Source of the DNA: Cyanobacteriota bacterium erpe_2018_sw_21hr_WHONDRS-SW48-000092_B_bin.40
Lineage (GTDB): Bacteria; Cyanobacteriota; Vampirovibrionia; Obscuribacterales; Obscuribacteraceae
Length of the DNA stretch: 43,810 nucleotides
Assembly: GCA_030917395.1 (NCBI GenBank)
Contig: JAUPUU010000295.1
Span: 1 to 43,810 of the forward strand
Direction of reading: 5' to 3'
Shown: in pieces, positions 7,379 to 16,829 of the stretch
How the letters are laid out: every line of letters starts with the position of its first letter
Position numbering within the stretch: position 1 is the first letter of the stretch
Notes under the pieces: model-generated
What the model was told of the DNA's origin: nothing
Database searches by the model: none
Seen by the model: only the letters and a program-made list of their open reading frames with translations
Made by a program: the position numbers and the translations under genes

Positions 7379-9952
7379 CTACATCAAGTTAGGGCCAATA
7401 GGTGGCACCAATGGCATGCGCTGACCAGTCTTCGGATTGGTCAGCGTTACTCCTTTTAAAGCATCTTTCATTTGTTGATCTAGGATGACAATGGGGGCTC
7501 GCAGCTGCCATTCGCAGGCCAGTTTGGGGTCGTCCTGTTCGTTGCGGCTAAACCAGCCATGGGCATTAGACGACACAGGCAGGCCAATTCTTCCATTTGA
7601 TTGCTGCTCGCCTTGATCTTGATAAGCGACGTAGTCACGCACGAGGGTGGACCACATAACCATTTTCTCGCCGCTGTTTAAGGCTTTTTGTGCATAGTAG
7701 ATCAGTTGCTTCTCTCCCACTGGTAAGCCTCTAAACGGGTATTCAGCGAGGCTTAGTGGGAGGCCTGAGGGGAGGCTGGCAGGAGCTGTTTTCTTTTCGG
7801 TTTCGTTTGGTAGTTGATTCTCTGCCTTCAGCAGCAGGCTAGAGTCATAGATAATAGTTTCTGGGATAGCTGGCAGGCTGGGAGCTTCCTCTGCTAGTCT
7901 TTCTGAAATTGTCCTGCCTTCCGCCATGATTTTAGTATCGGGCTGATCTGTAATTTCTTGCACTTTTCCGAAGATTTTGAGGTTGGCTGAGAGCCAGGGT
8001 GAGCGAATTGTGCCGCTATTGTTGTTGTTGTTGTTGTTGCTAGCAGTGGAATTGGTGCTGCTAGCAATTTCTCCTTCAGATAGAGCTACTAGTTGAGGCT
8101 TGAATATAAAACGTTTTCCCAGCAAAAATGCTCCTGGAATGTCATCAAGGCGATTGATGCCGTTGCGACAAACCTTGAGCAGGCGACTGCACAGGTCGTA
8201 AGATTGTTGCGCCACCGATAAGCCGTTTAGTTTCGCTGTATGGGCTAAGGTAAGTACGGTCGAAAAATGCTTTTGATCTGCTTGCTCATAGCTCAGGCTA
8301 GTCTCCATTGCGGAGATCTCTGATTTGAGAAATTTTTCTTTTGTTGGGTCGTTCTCTTGCCGAACACGATCTCGCAGTGAGGCGATATCGGCTTGGATGA
8401 GAACCAGGCGGTTGCGAGATTGACGTAGTGCTTTTAAAGCGTTTATTTCTGATAGTTGAGCTGTAGCAATAGTTTCTTGGGCACTAAGATTAGTGCCATA
8501 AATTTCTGTCAGCAAGTCAATTGTTAGTTGTCGATCGAAGTGCTGTCGACCTGCTGTGACGGGGTTACCCTGGTCATTGACTATCAATGGCATCGCTGAG
8601 GTGGGGTAGTTGATCGGAGCCGCAGCAAAGCTGGCAGCCAGAGCCTTCTGTCCGACTTCTTGTGGCGCTGTTTTGTGGAGAAAGGCAATGGCTCTGGCAT
8701 CACTATCCGAAGCAAGGCAGCTATTGATTGGAGTTTGCCAAGCAAGATTTTCTTGATTAATCCCTAGTGCGTCATCACTATCAGGCTCAATTCGGGGTTT
8801 CAATGCCTGCTGGAATTTTGGCCTGGTCCATTGGCATTCAATTGTATGTGTCAAACTACTAGGTGAAACTGGTTGATTCATTTGTCTGAGCCAATGATAC
8901 AGGGCTATGCCGAGCGCATCTCGGCTGTCCATATCGGTTAGTACTGGTGACACTGGTGGTGCTAACCGACCGGAGCCAGGAATTGAACCACTAGCTACTT
9001 GCTGCCACTCCCCATGGCTGTCAAATTTTGTGCTTCTCAGTATGTCTGCCAGTGAATTGAAAAGGAGTGGTCTTCCTTGGGGGAAGCTCAGAGCCAAGCA
9101 TGTTGAATCTTTTGACTTGTGCTTCGCCAGGCTAGCTTGTTCATTTTTGAGACGCCTGGAGCGACCAAGGTCTCCACAAATTACGCAAATTTGACTACGC
9201 TTTTTTATTTTTGCTTTGCTTTCGTATTCTGCCGTTATTAGGATTGTTGTTGGCAATGCATTTTCGCAGGTAATGAAATCGCTTGGAGCAGCTATTGTTG
9301 CTTTGCTTGCCTGTTGGTGAAAAAATATAGGTGTTGAAAATGGCACCGCCACAGGTGTCATGGCCAGTAACTTGCCAGCTCGCACATAGTCTGCTTTTTG
9401 CTCGTCTGTTCTGGCTTCAATGTCGCTATCGAAACAGCCTTCTTTATGACTGTCTATGGCACCAAGCTCTATTGCCATGAAAGTCAAACGGCTGCCTGGG
9501 GGGGCACTGCGGCTTAGGATTCTTTGAACTTGGTTATAGGTCTGGCCGTTTTTGCTAATTTCACTGACTAGTTTGCTTCTCAATTCTTCCTGCAGCTTGC
9601 GCAAAAGAGCAAGGTCGCTTTTCGCTAGTTGCTGCATGGCGGGCAGGTGGTATTGTTCACTGCTCCAAATACCTTGACGCACCAGAGATAGAATTGTATT
9701 CAAGCTTCGAGTCTTTGCTGGGCTTTCCTCGCGCAAGTCGCAAATACCAATTCTGCCAAAGGCTGAATCGAACACAGTAGTGCTGATAAGATTTTCACAG
9801 GCCTGTTCAGCTGCTTGTTCTAATGGGTCAGAAGCGACGCTGCCGATGTTGAACCAAGCTAGTATGAGAATATAGGCGCTGATCAACAAGCTAGCTGCGA
9901 AGGTTGATAGCCAGAGTGAGCCGACTGATGTCCAATTGTTAGTTTTTGACAT
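7379..9952 (-). CDS. unrecognised large membrane-anchored protein
   Basis: I do not recognise this 857-aa protein. An N-terminal hydrophobic segment (about 13-37, LWLSTFAASLLISAYILILA) suggests a signal anchor, with the bulk outside the cytoplasm. Visible elements are a CVIC-G-x-x-G-x-S cysteine pair near residue 255, a Gln/Glu/Lys-rich probable coiled coil (about 485-570) and a run of seven Asn (about 640) encoded by a trinucleotide repeat. A C-terminal third follows in which a WSTLVRDYVAYQDQGEQ block precedes a possible ligand-binding end. No catalytic motif is evident. The ATG has no clear ribosome binding site. It is divergent from the TPR gene at 10024, with 71 bp between starts, so both may share a promoter region. 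Confidence 0.7.
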   Translation of the reverse strand: MSKTNNWTSVGSLWLSTFAASLLISAYILILAWFNIGSVASDPLEQAAEQACENLISTTVFDSAFGRIGICDLREESPAKTRSLNTILSLVRQGIWSSEQYHLPAMQQLAKSDLALLRKLQEELRSKLVSEISKNGQTYNQVQRILSRSAPPGSRLTFMAIELGAIDSHKEGCFDSDIEARTDEQKADYVRAGKLLAMTPVAVPFSTPIFFHQQASKATIAAPSDFITCENALPTTILITAEYESKAKIKKRSQICVICGDLGRSRRLKNEQASLAKHKSKDSTCLALSFPQGRPLLFNSLADILRSTKFDSHGEWQQVASGSIPGSGRLAPPVSPVLTDMDSRDALGIALYHWLRQMNQPVSPSSLTHTIECQWTRPKFQQALKPRIEPDSDDALGINQENLAWQTPINSCLASDSDARAIAFLHKTAPQEVGQKALAASFAAAPINYPTSAMPLIVNDQGNPVTAGRQHFDRQLTIDLLTEIYGTNLSAQETIATAQLSEINALKALRQSRNRLVLIQADIASLRDRVRQENDPTKEKFLKSEISAMETSLSYEQADQKHFSTVLTLAHTAKLNGLSVAQQSYDLCSRLLKVCRNGINRLDDIPGAFLLGKRFIFKPQLVALSEGEIASSTNSTASNNNNNNNSGTIRSPWLSANLKIFGKVQEITDQPDTKIMAEGRTISERLAEEAPSLPAIPETIIYDSSLLLKAENQLPNETEKKTAPASLPSGLPLSLAEYPFRGLPVGEKQLIYYAQKALNSGEKMVMWSTLVRDYVAYQDQGEQQSNGRIGLPVSSNAHGWFSRNEQDDPKLACEWQLRAPIVILDQQMKDALKGVTLTNPKTGQRMPLVPPIGPNLM
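8019..8039. repeat. trinucleotide microsatellite (TTG)7
   Basis: Seven perfect TTG units on the plus strand encode seven consecutive Asn residues in the minus-strand 857-aa protein. Slippage would change the Asn count without shifting the frame. Confidence 0.95.
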
Positions 9953-10023
9953 TTTCGCTAGTTGCTGATAACTGAATTAATCCTAGCATTTTTGTTCTTA
10001 GAACAGTCTGTTACTCTGGTACC

Positions 10024-11052
10024 ATGCCCGGTGTGGTTTTTCACTTGAAATCGAAAAGACTAATTTTAATACTTCCCCTCGTCGCCTTTATTTATGAGTC
10101 GTCGCTAGCGCCGTGGCCAAATCACGGTGCTGCCGCGCAAGGGCCCTTGTCGAGTAATCAAGCTTCTTTGGCAGACTCCATTAAGGTTGTGGACCGCCTC
10201 ATTGCTGATGGCTCTCTCCTGGCCGCTCGTTCAAAGATAGAGACACTGTTGAGTGTCTACCCAGAAGATAGTGCCGTGGCGCTCAGTGCTGCTCGACTCT
10301 ACCAAAAAATGGGTCTTTCTGCCTTCGCTATCATGCAATACGAAAAAACAAGACGAGCCAAGCCCCTGCTTCTCGAACCATTGGTTGCTCTTTCCAAGCT
10401 CCATCTCGAAAATCTTTCTACCGAACTAGCCGTTGAGCTAGCCCGCCGTGCGGTACAGCTCGACCCCAGTTCTCGCGACGCTCGATTGGCCTTGGTGTCT
10501 GCTTTGCTGGCGGAGCAATCGGTAAAGCAAGCAAAAGTCCAGGCTGATGCACTGGCTCAGCGCTTTCCTCATGACCCTGACGTTGATCATGCCCTCGCCA
10601 GTGTCGCCCAGGCCTTTGGTGAGAATAAGAAAGCCATTGACTTGCTGGCAAAGGCCGTTGAGTCACGCCCGGAAGAGCAAGCTTGGCAGTTAGAGCTGGT
10701 TGATCTCTATATTGCCAACGGAGACTATGAACGGAGCAGGAGCGTCCTTCTTGCGATTTTGCTCAGAGAGCCCCAGTCTTTGGATACCCTTGAACGCCTG
10801 GCGCACCTTGATGAGTTTTACTTGCACGAATATATGGATGCCCGGGCTTGTTATCGCAAGATTCTTACTATATTGCCAGACAGCGCATCGGCTCAAGCTG
10901 GATTAGATCGCTGCTTGGTGAAGCAGGGGGATTTGGCTCTCAATTTTAGGAATTTTATCCGTCGGATCTTAAACTTGCCCCTCGGACCAATTAAAGACGA
11001 AGAGGGCGTAAGCGATTTGCTTACGCCCGATACTTCATACGGTGCCCAGTAA
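10024..11052 (+). CDS. exported TPR-repeat protein
   Basis: The 342-aa protein has an N-terminal hydrophobic segment (about 10-25, KRLILILPLVAFIYESS) consistent with a signal peptide or anchor. From about residue 48 to 310 it is a run of roughly seven to eight tetratricopeptide-type helix pairs, for example ALSAARLYQKMGLSAFAIMQ, DARLALVSALLAEQSV and PDVDHALASVAQAFGENKKA. TPR arrays are protein-interaction scaffolds, and nothing here identifies the partner. No clear ribosome binding site precedes the ATG. Codons for residues about 327-335 contain a perfect hairpin (11004-11028) that may serve the converging purA gene. The stop lies six bases from the purA stop. Confidence 0.8.
   Translation: MPGVVFHLKSKRLILILPLVAFIYESSLAPWPNHGAAAQGPLSSNQASLADSIKVVDRLIADGSLLAARSKIETLLSVYPEDSAVALSAARLYQKMGLSAFAIMQYEKTRRAKPLLLEPLVALSKLHLENLSTELAVELARRAVQLDPSSRDARLALVSALLAEQSVKQAKVQADALAQRFPHDPDVDHALASVAQAFGENKKAIDLLAKAVESRPEEQAWQLELVDLYIANGDYERSRSVLLAILLREPQSLDTLERLAHLDEFYLHEYMDARACYRKILTILPDSASAQAGLDRCLVKQGDLALNFRNFIRRILNLPLGPIKDEEGVSDLLTPDTSYGAQ
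11004..11028 (-). terminator. hairpin at the purA 3' end, inside the TPR coding sequence
   Basis: GGGCGTAAGC (11004-11013) and GCTTACGCCC (11019-11028) form a perfect 10-bp stem with a GATTT loop. In the minus direction it is followed by CTCTTCGTCTTTAATT, which is moderately T-rich and fits termination of purA about 30 bases after its stop. In the plus direction there is no T-run. It doubles as coding sequence for the end of the convergent TPR gene. Confidence 0.55.
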
Positions 11053-11058
11053 GAGACC

Positions 11059-12396
11059 TTACTGCACCACAGCTTTGGAAAGCACGCGCTTCGGTCCGTG
11101 AATTGGATCTTCGATAACCACAGTCTTGTCACGGGTTGGACCAACAGAAACAATAGCCACTGGGCAGTCTAATTCTTCGGCAATGAAGTCTAGATAGCGT
11201 TTAGCTTCAGCAGGCAATTCTTCGAAGCTCGTGATTTTGTATGTTGGTTTTTTCCAGCCTGGGAAAACTTTGTACACAGGTTCCATGCGCTTGAATTGAG
11301 AACCGATTGATGGCAATTCTTTGTGGATACTACCGTCTTTCTTGTCCTTGTAGGCAACGCAGATTTTGATTTCGTCAAATTCGTCCATGACATCGAGCTT
11401 GGTGATAGCCAGGCAATCGAGGCCGTTAACGCGCACTGCATAGCGGCCAATTACGGTATCGAACCAACCGCAGCGTCTTGGGCGGCCAGTGGTGACGCCA
11501 ACTTCCGCCCATGGCTTGCCTGTCTGACGAAGCATTTCGCCTTCTTCGCCATCTTGTTCCGTAGGGAATGGACCTTCACCAACACGAGTCATAAATGCTT
11601 TTGATATGCCGATGACGCGGTCGATGATTGTTGGGCCGATACCAGCACCGATACAGGCCCCGCCTGCTGTTGGGCTAGAGCTTGTCACGAATGGGTAACT
11701 ACCGTGATCGAGGTCGAGCATTGTGCCCTGAGCGCCTTCAAAAAGAATGTTCTTCTTATTGTTGACGGCTTCAAAGATCAATTGCGATGTGTCGCAAACG
11801 TATTTGCGCATTTGTTCGCCGTAAGAGGCGTACTCTTCCAAAATTTCGTCGGTATTGAACGGTGGGTGATTGTACATACGCTCTAGAAGCAGGTTCTTGC
11901 GCGGTACCATCCACTCTAACTTCTCTTTGAGCACTTCGCGGTCGAGCAAGTCTTCCATGCGGATGCCGGAGCGAGCGCACTTGTCTGCATAGGTTGGTCC
12001 GATACCACGCTTGGTGGTACCAATTTTGTTATCGCCACGGCTTTCTTCTTCAGCTGCATCTAGAGCCAAGTGGTAGGGCATGGTGACGTGGGCTGAAGCC
12101 GAAACTTTTAAGCGAGAGTCATCGAGGCCGCGATCCGTCAAAGACTTTACTTCGCTTATGAACGCCTTGGGGTCGATTACCATGCCAGGTCCGAGTACAC
12201 AGATCTTGCCGGGATACAGAATTCCGGAAGGAATAAGGTGGAATTTGTAGGTTTCTTTTCCTACCACCACAGTGTGACCAGCGTTGGCCCCACCCTGGTA
12301 GCGCACTACGATATCGGCATTATTGGCCAAAAGGTCTGTTACTTTTGCCTTACCTTCATCTCCGAACTGCGCTCCGACGACAACTACGTTAGCCAA
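11059..12396 (-). CDS. purA: adenylosuccinate synthetase
   Basis: The 445-aa enzyme joins IMP and aspartate using GTP, the first committed step from IMP to AMP. Family blocks are clear: [19 protein letters not shown] near the N-terminus, [12 protein letters not shown] with the catalytic His, [34 protein letters not shown] and [14 protein letters not shown]. The GTP-binding loop reads GDEGKAK where GDEGKGK is usual. The start is TTG with GGAGAG nine bases upstream. Sequence style and length match cyanobacterial PurA. It converges with the TPR gene upstream in the window and diverges from the polymerase gene at 12636. Confidence 0.97.
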   Translation of the reverse strand: MANVVVVGAQFGDEGKAKVTDLLANNADIVVRYQGGANAGHTVVVGKETYKFHLIPSGILYPGKICVLGPGMVIDPKAFISEVKSLTDRGLDDSRLKVSASAHVTMPYHLALDAAEEESRGDNKIGTTKRGIGPTYADKCARSGIRMEDLLDREVLKEKLEWMVPRKNLLLERMYNHPPFNTDEILEEYASYGEQMRKYVCDTSQLIFEAVNNKKNILFEGAQGTMLDLDHGSYPFVTSSSPTAGGACIGAGIGPTIIDRVIGISKAFMTRVGEGPFPTEQDGEEGEMLRQTGKPWAEVGVTTGRPRRCGWFDTVIGRYAVRVNGLDCLAITKLDVMDEFDEIKICVAYKDKKDGSIHKELPSIGSQFKRMEPVYKVFPGWKKPTYKITSFEELPAEAKRYLDFIAEELDCPVAIVSVGPTRDKTVVIEDPIHGPKRVLSKAVVQ

Positions 12397-12635
12397 GGGT
12401 TACTCTCCAGAAAGCCAAGTGAAATGGTCAGCAAAGAATTGCTTTGCGCGCCTTTCTCTTGAGTAAACCTTAATAAAAGGAATCTTCGCCAGACGGGCTT
12501 TCGCAAAAGGGCACAGGGACCTGATCTCAGTAGTCAGCACTTTCCCATGCACGTTTTTTTTGACCGGAGATAGTGTATTCGACTCGCCAAGAGCTGTCAA
12601 TTTTTTCGGGGTCAATACACGTTAATATTACTTAC

Positions 12636-13682
12636 ATGCAAAACCTCTTCTCTGCCGATTTGACTGAAAGACAAGCTGTGGCTACTAGATTGCTGGCCAA
12701 CGGCATTGAACAAGGGCGCCTGGCTCATGCTCTACTTCTCACCGGACGTGCTCACCAAGACAAGTGGTTGATTGCCAGGCAGTTGGCCGCTCATCTCAAT
12801 TGCAGCAGAGAAGACAAGCTTACTCAGGGCGCTTGTATGCTGCCCTGGCAGGCTATTTGTGTAGACGAAGACGGCTCGGCTTTGACCGAGCTTGCCGAAC
12901 CGGTTTTGAAAGGTCTGGCGAATGCCTGTCAGAATTGCCGCTGGCTTTTTCAGGACGAGCATCCCAAGGCCTGGTTTGTGCTCTCGGCTGAGGCAGGCAA
13001 GAGCGGCAAGATACCAGTTGAGGCCGCCCGCAATCTTTCTGAGGAGCTGGCACGCACCTCTAACTATGTCCGGGTTGTAATTGTCGAAGAAGCCAATGAA
13101 GCTGCGTTCCATAGACCAGCGGCTAATGCTCTTTTGAAGACAATTGAAGAGCCAAAGTCGCCTTCTCTATTTCTATTATTTAGTCAAACTGCAGATGACG
13201 TGCTGACTACAATCGTCAGTCGCTGCCAGGTAGTGCCGCTAAACAATCGTATTGAGGAGAATGTCGGGCCGATTTCTCAGATAGTAGGTCTATCGGCAGG
13301 GAGCCATTTGGCGACCAAAGGCTTGCAAAGAAAAAGCGATACTATCCTGCAGGAATTGACCGAGAAGCTTGGTAGTCATGCCTTTGTGCAGAAACTTCGG
13401 GCCGGTAGTAAAGATGCCCTGGCCTTGTCAGCAGCTTTGCAGCTTTTGATTGACGATGATTATGAGCCGGATGCCATCATTGATTCGCTGGTTGCTCTTG
13501 AGCTGAAAGCAATTGGAGCCGCTAAACTGAGTCAGTCGCGCAGCAGTTCTTACCTGACCAAGCTGCTTAAATTAAGTGAGGATGCAAAGCGTCAAATTGA
13601 TCAATATGTGTCAAAGAAGGGTGTTTGTGAATCTTTTGTTTTAACTTGGCTCGATTTGAGGCAAAATTTTAATAGCCATTAG
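12636..13682 (+). CDS. holB: DNA polymerase III delta' subunit-like clamp-loader ATPase
   Basis: I place the start at the ATG at 12636 (348 aa), because LFSADLTERQAVATRLL and GRLAHALLLTG match the usual N-terminus of clamp-loader subunits and the upstream 63 bases translate into unrelated sequence. The Walker A region is degenerate (TGRAHQDKW), as in delta' subunits that do not hydrolyse ATP. The Walker B-like VVIVEEANEA is followed by ANALLKTIEEP and the SRC motif (TIVSRCQ). Cysteines C-x5-C and C-x2-C in the first half could form the zinc module. The role is clamp loading at the replication fork. It is followed by a TPR gene on the same strand. Confidence 0.85.
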   Translation: MQNLFSADLTERQAVATRLLANGIEQGRLAHALLLTGRAHQDKWLIARQLAAHLNCSREDKLTQGACMLPWQAICVDEDGSALTELAEPVLKGLANACQNCRWLFQDEHPKAWFVLSAEAGKSGKIPVEAARNLSEELARTSNYVRVVIVEEANEAAFHRPAANALLKTIEEPKSPSLFLLFSQTADDVLTTIVSRCQVVPLNNRIEENVGPISQIVGLSAGSHLATKGLQRKSDTILQELTEKLGSHAFVQKLRAGSKDALALSAALQLLIDDDYEPDAIIDSLVALELKAIGAAKLSQSRSSSYLTKLLKLSEDAKRQIDQYVSKKGVCESFVLTWLDLRQNFNSH

Positions 13683-13726
13683 TATTGAGAAGCGATCTGT
13701 TAAAGACCACAGGAAGTTCGAGGCTT

Positions 13727-14986
13727 ATGTTTAAGAAGAAGAGTGATGCTGTTAAACCTGGAAAAGGCAGTGGCCCAAAGCCAGCAGATAGCAATCCCGC
13801 TAACAATTTAGGGGCTGCCGAGCCACCTCAGGTTCCAGTCGAAGCTAGTATTCCGCCTGAAAACAGTGAACCTGGGCGGTCGCATAACAACCTCAAGGCT
13901 TCTTTTTCTAGTATGCCAGCGGCTGGCTCTGAGGCAGAACAGGCGGCCAAGGCAGCCAGCGGGAAGGTCAGTAGCAAGATTAGTATCGTTTTTGATGTGC
14001 TCTTACCTATTGTTGTAGCTACTGTGTGCTGCGGTGCTTTTGTTAGCACAGGCAAGCTGGCAAAAGATAAAACCGGAATTTATGGTTTGTCCGCTGCACA
14101 ACTAGAGTTAGAAGTGAAGGATAGGTCTATTGCGGCTGAGTCTGTCATGGCTGAAATCAATAAGCTTGAACCACTTAAACTGCTTTCCCGTGGTGAAGTC
14201 GGCCCGGCCATAGAAGCGGCTAAAGCTCTTGTCGCCAAGAAGCCCAATGATACAAGGGCCTTGATGGCCGCTGGGATGGTTTTGGTTGAGGCGGGCAGCA
14301 AGGCTGATAAAGAAGTGGGCATAGGTTATTGCAATAAGGCTTTTGAGCAAGCTAAGTACAGCGCCTATATTCGTTTACTCTACGGGAGACAATTGGCCAT
14401 TATGCATCGCGACGACGATGCCATAGCCGTATACGAGAAAATAATTGAACTTTTTCCTTCTACTTGGTCCACTCCTCATAAAGAACTGGCAAACCTTTAT
14501 ATGCGTACAAACAGTTCAGCAAAGGCCGTTACAGAGCTTACTGCCTTGCTTAAGTCTGATAACTCAGATCCTGGTGTGCAGAGAGAGCTGGGTCTTGCCT
14601 TGGCCCAAGACGGCAAGCAACAAGAGGGCTTCGAAGAATTTCAAAAAGGCTTTACTCGCGAAAAAGACATACTTGGTTATCCCTATGCCGTTAAGGACAT
14701 AGTAGAATCGCATGCTGGTATCGTATCTAGTGCTTTGAAAGATACTGAAAAACGCTACCAGAAAAACCCTGAGGACCTAAAAACGCTGCTTACCTTAGCG
14801 CGTTTGTACATTGCTAGCAATCGCTTTAAAGATGCTCGCGACATTGCCAATCAGGCTATTAAGCTAAGAGAAGTAGATCCAGAAGTGCATGAAGTCATGT
14901 CTGAAATCATGTGCAATCAAAACCAATCTCAGTCAGGTTATGATGAGTTCAGAGCGGCTGCCTCATATATCCATATGAAACAGTAG
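13727..14986 (+). CDS. membrane-anchored TPR protein
   Basis: I choose the ATG at 13727 (419 aa) because AGGAAG and GAGG lie just upstream. A TTG at 13685 in the same frame is possible but has no site. Residues 1-80 are a Lys/Pro/Ser-rich, probably disordered cytoplasmic segment, followed by one transmembrane helix (about 82-105, VFDVLLPIVVATVCCGAFVS). The remainder is a TPR-like array, with RALMAAGMVLVEAGSKADKE, AYIRLLYGRQLAIMHRDDDA and TPHKELANLYMRTNSSAKAV as examples. A scaffold role at the inner face or in the periplasm is likely, and the partner is unknown. It begins about 40 bases after the delta' gene, so the two may be co-transcribed. Confidence 0.75.
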   Translation: MFKKKSDAVKPGKGSGPKPADSNPANNLGAAEPPQVPVEASIPPENSEPGRSHNNLKASFSSMPAAGSEAEQAAKAASGKVSSKISIVFDVLLPIVVATVCCGAFVSTGKLAKDKTGIYGLSAAQLELEVKDRSIAAESVMAEINKLEPLKLLSRGEVGPAIEAAKALVAKKPNDTRALMAAGMVLVEAGSKADKEVGIGYCNKAFEQAKYSAYIRLLYGRQLAIMHRDDDAIAVYEKIIELFPSTWSTPHKELANLYMRTNSSAKAVTELTALLKSDNSDPGVQRELGLALAQDGKQQEGFEEFQKGFTREKDILGYPYAVKDIVESHAGIVSSALKDTEKRYQKNPEDLKTLLTLARLYIASNRFKDARDIANQAIKLREVDPEVHEVMSEIMCNQNQSQSGYDEFRAAASYIHMKQ

Positions 14987-15013
14987 GCTCTTGTTTCTTA
15001 TTGCCTTGAGGTT

Positions 15014-15994
15014 TTATTTGCGACCGTTAGCTGCAGTTTCTTTTTCGAGCTTGGCTAACTGCTCATAGAGTTCTTTCTCTTTTTCGCTAATTTCTGTTGG
15101 AATGGCAATCTTGGTTCGTACCAGCTGATCGCCGCGGGTACTGGCTCCAAGAGTTGGTAGGCCTTTTCCTTTTAGGCGCAATAGTCTGCCGTTCTGACTA
15201 CCTGCCGGTACTCGTATTTTTACTGCACCTTCGATAGTAGTCACAACCGCCTCAGAACCAATCACGGCCTGCGCTGGAGTGATTTCTAGCTCGCAAATCA
15301 AGTTGTCGCCGTCTATGGTATAGTAATTGTGCGGCTTAGCTTTGACGCGCAGGTACAAGTCACCTTTTTGTGTGCCACCAGCCATAGTGGCGCCTTCGCC
15401 AGCGACTCTGACTTTTTTTCCTGGTCTTACACCGGCGGGGATTTTTACTTCAATGGTTTTTGGTTTGCCACCAGGAGTGCTAACCTGTAGCGTCCGTCTG
15501 GCTCCTTGAGCTAGTTCTTCTACAGTCAATTCGATCTCAGCTTCTTGATCTAAGCTGCGCTTGCGACCAGCTTGGGCTTGCTGCTGTTGTTGTTGTCTAA
15601 CTGGTCCGCCAGCGGCAGCACCGCCACCGAAAGTTTGGCCAAAGAGGCTATCGAAAAAGTCGGAGAAGGCACTGTTTCCTCGCAAATCGCCAAAATTGCC
15701 AAAGTCAAAACTGAAGCTACCGTCGTTGGCACCAGATTGTTGGGGCGGCGGTCTGAAGTTGTCTCCGGCTTTCCAATCGGCACCGAGCATGTCATAGCGT
15801 TTGCGTTTCTCTGGGTCTTTCAAGACCTCATAAGCTTCGATTAGTTCTTTGAATTTCTCTTCCGCAGAAGGGTCATTCTTATTGGCATCAGGGTGCGTTT
15901 TTCTTGCCAGCTTGCGATAGGCTGCTTTGATATCAGCATCAGTGGCCTTACGGTCGACGCCCAGAACTTGATAATAGTCTTTGTACTTGACCAA
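15014..15994 (-). CDS. cbpA: CbpA-type DnaJ co-chaperone
   Basis: The 326-aa protein has a full J domain (about 4-70, [23 protein letters not shown] at about 37-39). A Gly/Phe-rich linker contains [13 protein letters not shown] and a Gln run (QQQQQQ, about 128-134). Two C-terminal substrate-binding domains follow ([40 protein letters not shown]). The DnaJ zinc-finger repeats are absent, which makes it a class B/CbpA-type protein that stimulates DnaK ATPase. The start is a TTG with a weak upstream site. It lies 43 bp downstream of the pseudopilin-like gene on the same strand. No dnaK or grpE is nearby. Confidence 0.9.
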   Translation of the reverse strand: MVKYKDYYQVLGVDRKATDADIKAAYRKLARKTHPDANKNDPSAEEKFKELIEAYEVLKDPEKRKRYDMLGADWKAGDNFRPPPQQSGANDGSFSFDFGNFGDLRGNSAFSDFFDSLFGQTFGGGAAAGGPVRQQQQQQAQAGRKRSLDQEAEIELTVEELAQGARRTLQVSTPGGKPKTIEVKIPAGVRPGKKVRVAGEGATMAGGTQKGDLYLRVKAKPHNYYTIDGDNLICELEITPAQAVIGSEAVVTTIEGAVKIRVPAGSQNGRLLRLKGKGLPTLGASTRGDQLVRTKIAIPTEISEKEKELYEQLAKLEKETAANGRK

Positions 15995-16037
15995 CTTAGT
16001 GTCTCGATGCCTTAGAAATAACTTGCTTAGGCAACTA

Positions 16038-16652
16038 TTATAGCCACGTCAACGGCAATGATAATGGAGAAGTCGCCAATAAACTTGTGTATGGTACTTG
16101 CAGTAGCGATATTGCTTCAGAGTGCTCCACAGCGCGGTGTGCAGCTGTGCTCACCGGCGTGGGAACGCCAATCATAGGAATTCCGCCGATCCAAGGAATA
16201 GCACCCAGGCTCATGAATGGGCCAATATTGAAATTAGTCCTGATGACATACTCATAGATCTTGTTGGTCGGATCGTAGGCAGCAGTCATTTTAGTATTTG
16301 GGCCGTATTCCTTTACTACATTTGTGTTGATATCAGTCTCAACGATAAAGACATTCACTCCGCAGCCAAGGTAGCCTCCGATTGGTGCCATTTTTGCAAA
16401 GCGGCCCATGGGAGAGGTGACAATTGAATTGGCACGGCTCTGCACTTTGCTCAGGGCATCAGGGTAGGAGCTGGCATTGGCTGCATCGACAGCACATTGG
16501 GTGCCGAGTAGAGAAACGTTGGCGTATCCCATGGTAAAGGTGAGAAGGTTGATTAAGGGCAGAGCAATGATGAAAAGGAAAACAAAGAGAGCCGGTATGA
16601 ACTCGGCAATTCCTGACCCATTTTTTGACCTTGATTTATAAAATAGTGACAT
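16038..16652 (-). CDS. TadE/TadG-like pseudopilin-type membrane protein
   Basis: The ATG at 16652 has GGGAG six bases upstream. A TTG six bases earlier overlaps that site and is rejected, giving 204 aa. After a basic start, [20 protein letters not shown] (about 12-31) resembles the N-terminal helix of TadE/TadG minor pseudopilins (Gly followed by a conserved Glu and a long hydrophobic helix). The rest is a probable periplasmic domain with Ala/Ser-rich and Ile/Pro-rich stretches. The protein may belong to a Tad-type pilus or an unrelated secretion system. No TadA ATPase or prepilin peptidase gene is in the window. It is divergent from a second protein of the same type (16830). Confidence 0.6.
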   Translation of the reverse strand: MSLFYKSRSKNGSGIAEFIPALFVFLFIIALPLINLLTFTMGYANVSLLGTQCAVDAANASSYPDALSKVQSRANSIVTSPMGRFAKMAPIGGYLGCGVNVFIVETDINTNVVKEYGPNTKMTAAYDPTNKIYEYVIRTNFNIGPFMSLGAIPWIGGIPMIGVPTPVSTAAHRAVEHSEAISLLQVPYTSLLATSPLSLPLTWL

Positions 16653-16829
16653 CTTCAACTCCCGTCATACTAAGCATAGTACCCCATGACTGGCAGTTCT
16701 AAGCATTGATCCATTAGCTAGTCCGAGGCCGGTTGGAGATTAGCTTTTAGATGGTTGGGAATAACATCATTGGGGCTTTGAGCGGTTTTTGTGAGCATTA
16801 TTTAGTCAGCGGTCTTTTGTGATTGTGAA

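Noticed and set aside
12400..12615. 71-aa minus-strand frame ending just before purA
   Set aside because: Composition looks random and there is no ribosome binding site. The region fits a divergent promoter.
12573..12635. Extended N-terminus of the delta'-like gene from an upstream start
   Set aside because: The added residues do not fit clamp-loader N-termini, while the ATG at 12636 does.
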